Below are positions 5,626 through 8,615 of a DNA stretch of 8,615 nt, one piece after another (position 1 is the stretch's first letter; the number at the start of each line of letters is the position of its first letter). The stretch covers positions 33,586 through 42,200 of the forward strand of contig NVUO01000010.1 of assembly GCA_002733155.1 (NCBI GenBank). Reading direction: 5' to 3'. The notes beneath the pieces are model-generated. The model was not told the DNA's origin. It searched no databases and saw only the letters and a list, made by a program, of their open reading frames with translations. Source of the stretch: Sulfurimonas sp. GTDB taxonomy: Bacteria > Campylobacterota > Campylobacteria > Campylobacterales > Sulfurimonadaceae. The translations under genes and the position numbers were made by a program.

Positions 5626-6527
5626 TGGCAGCACATGAAATTTTAGCAGCTACAAATGCTGTAGTAACTTTAGATGTAGCAATTCCTGGTATAGTTTGGC
5701 CTTGGTTAGTTACAGTTAATATGTGGGCAAAAAGTATAGGTACTGGTATTATCTTTATGTTATTTATGCTTCAAAGGACACATCCTGATTCTGTAAAAAA
5801 CATGAGGCTTACAACCGCAATTGTTGCATTTGTATTTATTAATATATTTTTATTATTTACATTAGCTGATTTACACCAACCATTTAGAATGTGGCATATA
5901 TTTGTTTACCCTCATTGGACATCTGCTATAGCAGTTGGATCATTTATGGCATCAGCATTCTTAGGTTTATTAGCTTTTTTAATCTTATTAGCATGGCAGA
6001 AAAAAGATGATACTTTTGATAAAGTATTATTATGGACAACTTTATTAGCTATCCCCGTTACGCTTTACACAGCTGCTCTTATGGCTCAGTGTACAGCTAG
6101 AGAATTATGGCAAATGCCAACGGAATCAGCTCAAATGATGCTTGCTGCATTATTAGCAGGTTCAGCATTTATGATATTAGTTGGTGGGAATAAACTATCT
6201 TATGAGGCTAAAAAATCTTTAGGTGTAGTTCTTGGTTTAAGTGCATTAATGGCATTTATCATTTATATGTCTGAGTATGTATTTGGACCAATGAAAGCTG
6301 AAGAAGTAGCAGCTGTTATGGAATACATCAAAGGCGATGGAGAATATAGAATTATGTTCTGGTTAGGTCAATGGATAGCATATCTATTACCAATGTTATT
6401 TATACTTTTAAGCAGATCAAGTAAAAGTGAGAGCATTTTAAAGCTTGCAGCTGTATTAGCATTAGTGGGTCTAGCAATCGTTAAACACGTATGGCTAATT
6501 ATTCCACAATTATTACCAATGAGTTAA
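5625..6527 (+). CDS. NrfD/PsrC-type membrane subunit, quinone-reactive anchor
   Basis: This 300-residue inner-membrane protein is the expected size for NrfD/PsrC family anchors, which exchange electrons with menaquinone and hold the FeS and catalytic subunits on the membrane. About eight hydrophobic segments are seen (23-49, 62-82, 97-125, 135-155, 168-187, 196-220, 243-263, 270-293). The loop ADLHQPFRMW (81-90) matches the family's DLxxPxRxW signature. W25/W27, H91 and Y148 lie in places where quinone contacts have been described in relatives, but I cannot align them exactly. No heme-ligand pattern is obvious. Its ATG overlaps the ferredoxin stop by one base, and a 13-base gap with a strong ribosome site follows before the catalytic gene. 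The family is secure; the direction of electron flow is not set by sequence. Confidence 0.88.
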   Translation: MAAHEILAATNAVVTLDVAIPGIVWPWLVTVNMWAKSIGTGIIFMLFMLQRTHPDSVKNMRLTTAIVAFVFINIFLLFTLADLHQPFRMWHIFVYPHWTSAIAVGSFMASAFLGLLAFLILLAWQKKDDTFDKVLLWTTLLAIPVTLYTAALMAQCTARELWQMPTESAQMMLAALLAGSAFMILVGGNKLSYEAKKSLGVVLGLSALMAFIIYMSEYVFGPMKAEEVAAVMEYIKGDGEYRIMFWLGQWIAYLLPMLFILLSRSSKSESILKLAAVLALVGLAIVKHVWLIIPQLLPMS

Positions 6528-6540
6528 GGAGAGAATTTTA

Positions 6541-8615
6541 ATGTATTTACAAAGTAGAAGAACATTTTTAAAAGGCGCTGCATTTACTGTTGCAGGTGCT
6601 GCTTTAGTTAAGGGTGTATTTACAGCTGACGCAATCGCCGATTCAGTTAGTGAAAGTAAGTTCACAAATACTCCTGATAGTCTTTCATTTTATCCTCCAA
6701 TGGAAGAATGGGCTGACTTTAAAGAGTTAGATGGAGATGACTGGAAACGTGGGGGTATTGACCGTCATGGTGTAAGAAGTGAAGAAAATCCTGATGGAAT
6801 TGAAGTTAATGATTACACTATCGTTCCTACAGCATGTTCAAACTGTGAGGCATCTTGTGGTTTAACTGCATGGATTGATAAAAAAACTTTCACAGTTAAA
6901 AAGTATATGGGTAACCCACTCCACCCAGGATCTCGTGGTCGTAACTGTGCAAAAGGTTATGCAGCTCAATCTCAAATGTATGATCCAGATCGTATAGCAT
7001 TCCCACTAAAAAGAGCTCCAGGTTCTGCACGTGGTGAGGGTAAATGGATTCGTACTACTTGGGACGAGGCTATGACTACTATTGGTAAAAAGATGAGTGA
7101 TACACTTGAAAAAGGTGATGACCTATCTAAAAAAACAATCATGTTCCATGTTGGACGTCCAAATGAAAATGGTTTTACTGGTAAAGTATGGCATACACTT
7201 GGTCAAGATTGTTTCAACTCACATACAAATATATGTAGTGCTGCTGGTCGTACACCTACTATACAGTGGGCTAACGATGATAGAACATCTCCAGATTGGG
7301 CTAATGCGAAACTTATTTTTCTTAACTCATCTCATGCTGCAGATGCTGGTCACTATTTCCAACAATCAGCTTCATTTATCGCTGATGCTAGAGCTAAGGG
7401 TGCAAAACTTGTAGTTATGGATCCTCGTTTATCTAATTCTGCTGGTATGGCTGATTTATGGATAGCTGCTTGGCCTGGGACTGAATCACTTATTTATCTT
7501 TACTTAACTCAAAGAATTTTATCTGAGAAAAAAGTTGATAAAGCTTTCGTTAAAAAATGGCTAAACTGGGAAACTTTCTTAGATAACAAAAAATACTTAG
7601 AATTTATGGTAGAAAAAGGATATATCTCTAAAGCACCTAAGGGTGAAGATTTTGAAGACTTTATTGATGTACTTAAAGAACTTTATGCACCATATACACT
7701 TGATTACGCAGTTAAAGAGACACATGTACCTGCATATAAACTAGAAGAATTATATGATATGTTTATCTGGGCTGGTACATCTATATCTTCTTACTTCTGG
7801 AGAGCTTCAGCTGCTGGTAACCGTGGTGGTTGGATGAGTGGTCGTACAGGTTATTTACCAATAGCTCTTCGTGGAGCTATTGGACCAGAGGGCGGAACTT
7901 TTTTCCATCACTGGCATGTAATATCTGTAGCTGGTAAGGGTGGAAGCTCTACCGTTGGTCAAGGTAAACGTGGAGTGAATATACCTAAAATTGATACTTA
8001 TAATGAGTTATCATGGCCACCAGAATGGCCTTTATCAACTTATGAGATGTCTTATTTATTACCACATCTTCTTGCTGATACACAATGGCAAGAAAAATGG
8101 AAAGCTAAAGGCTTAAATGTAGCAAGTAAACTTTCAGTTTGGATTCCTCGTATGTATAACCCAGTTTGGATTAATCCAGATGGTTTTAGATGGATAGAGA
8201 CTATCAAAGATGAGACTAAAATGGAATTAACATTTAACTTATCACCTACATGGTCTGAAACTAACTGGTATGTTGATTATATCTTACCAGTTGGTTTAGC
8301 TGGTGAGAGACATGATCAACATTCAGAGGCTACTATGCCTGCTCGTTGGACATCATTCCGTCAGCCAGTTATGCGTGTAGCTCTTGAAAAAGCTGGATGG
8401 AAACCTAAAAATCCTGCTCGTGCAACTCTTGAAGCTCACATTAAAGCTGGTCTTGGTGAAGTTTGGGAAGAAAATGAGTTCTGGTTTGATATGTGTGTTA
8501 ACTACATAGATCCAACTGGTAAGCTTGGTATCAAAAAAATGTGGGAATCTAAAAAGAACCCTGGCAGTCCAGTTACTATAGCTGAGTGGTATGACGCAGC
8601 ATTTGGTGATAACTT
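6541..8615 (+). CDS. Tat-exported molybdopterin oxidoreductase catalytic subunit (Psr/Phs/Ttr/Pad-like), 3' end outside window
   Basis: The open frame runs 691 codons to the window edge without a stop, so the gene is cut by the window, not broken. It begins with a twin-arginine signal (SRRTFLK at 5-11, then a hydrophobic Ala-rich stretch to about 23), implying export to the periplasm. C99-x2-C102-x3-C106 and C136 (GRNCAKG) bind the FS0 [4Fe-4S] cluster. C232 in NICSAAGR is the probable molybdenum ligand, as in the Psr/Phs/Nap branch, rather than Ser or Asp. Later blocks include VVMDPR (291-296), NRGGW (427-431), a GPEGG loop (448-452) and ERHDQHSEATMP (589-600). AAGGAG (6526-6531) overlaps the upstream stop and supports ATG 6541. 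The gene order FeS, NrfD, catalytic is the reverse of classical psrABC. Candidate substrates are polysulfide, thiosulfate, tetrathionate, or a PadB-like role; none can be chosen from sequence alone. Confidence 0.9.
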   Translation, partial: MYLQSRRTFLKGAAFTVAGAALVKGVFTADAIADSVSESKFTNTPDSLSFYPPMEEWADFKELDGDDWKRGGIDRHGVRSEENPDGIEVNDYTIVPTACSNCEASCGLTAWIDKKTFTVKKYMGNPLHPGSRGRNCAKGYAAQSQMYDPDRIAFPLKRAPGSARGEGKWIRTTWDEAMTTIGKKMSDTLEKGDDLSKKTIMFHVGRPNENGFTGKVWHTLGQDCFNSHTNICSAAGRTPTIQWANDDRTSPDWANAKLIFLNSSHAADAGHYFQQSASFIADARAKGAKLVVMDPRLSNSAGMADLWIAAWPGTESLIYLYLTQRILSEKKVDKAFVKKWLNWETFLDNKKYLEFMVEKGYISKAPKGEDFEDFIDVLKELYAPYTLDYAVKETHVPAYKLEELYDMFIWAGTSISSYFWRASAAGNRGGWMSGRTGYLPIALRGAIGPEGGTFFHHWHVISVAGKGGSSTVGQGKRGVNIPKIDTYNELSWPPEWPLSTYEMSYLLPHLLADTQWQEKWKAKGLNVASKLSVWIPRMYNPVWINPDGFRWIETIKDETKMELTFNLSPTWSETNWYVDYILPVGLAGERHDQHSEATMPARWTSFRQPVMRVALEKAGWKPKNPARATLEAHIKAGLGEVWEENEFWFDMCVNYIDPTGKLGIKKMWESKKNPGSPVTIAEWYDAAFGDN

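Noticed and set aside
7097..7414. Plus-strand open frame in another frame inside the catalytic subunit gene
   Set aside because: The catalytic frame is continuous through here with clear FS0 and Mo-ligand motifs; the alternative product has no family features.

Overview
The window looks like a chromosomal segment of a sulfur- or hydrogen-oxidising Campylobacterota (Epsilonproteobacteria), most likely near Sulfurimonas or Sulfuricurvum. This is inferred from the strongly A+T-rich sequence, AAGGA-type ribosome sites close to ATG/TTG/GTG starts, the character of the aroK and hisD products, and a respiratory molybdoenzyme of polysulfide-reductase type. Every gene recognised is on the + strand. 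No tRNA, rRNA, CRISPR array, insertion sequence or transposase is seen.

Region 1 (1-4126) is a compact run of five genes: a single-domain hemerythrin, a polytopic histidine-bearing membrane protein, shikimate kinase (aroK), a small exported thioredoxin-like protein and histidinol dehydrogenase (hisD). Spacings run from an 8-base overlap to 9 bases, so they are probably co-transcribed from a promoter near position 101. The first two genes look like an O2/NO-handling pair placed in front of two housekeeping biosynthetic genes, with a periplasmic thiol protein between those two.

Region 2 (4127-4986) holds one small DUF2231-type membrane protein flanked by two A+T-rich intergenic stretches with several inverted repeats. 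The second stretch (4741-4986) is the leader of the next operon. It contains a 14-bp-stem hairpin, two TATAAT matches, a 10-bp palindrome and a pair of GGTAAC direct repeats.

Region 3 (4987-8615) is a three-gene complex iron-sulfur molybdoenzyme operon in the order FeS subunit, NrfD-type membrane subunit, Tat-exported catalytic subunit. The catalytic gene runs off the right edge after 691 codons. The complex should link a periplasmic substrate to the quinone pool through four [4Fe-4S] clusters. The family is clear (Psr/Phs/Ttr/Pad-like), but the substrate cannot be assigned from sequence alone.

Nothing in the window is plainly a new defence or mobile system. The points most worth a second look are the hemerythrin plus membrane-protein pair with an FNR-like promoter, the structured leader of the molybdoenzyme operon, and the unassigned substrate of that enzyme.
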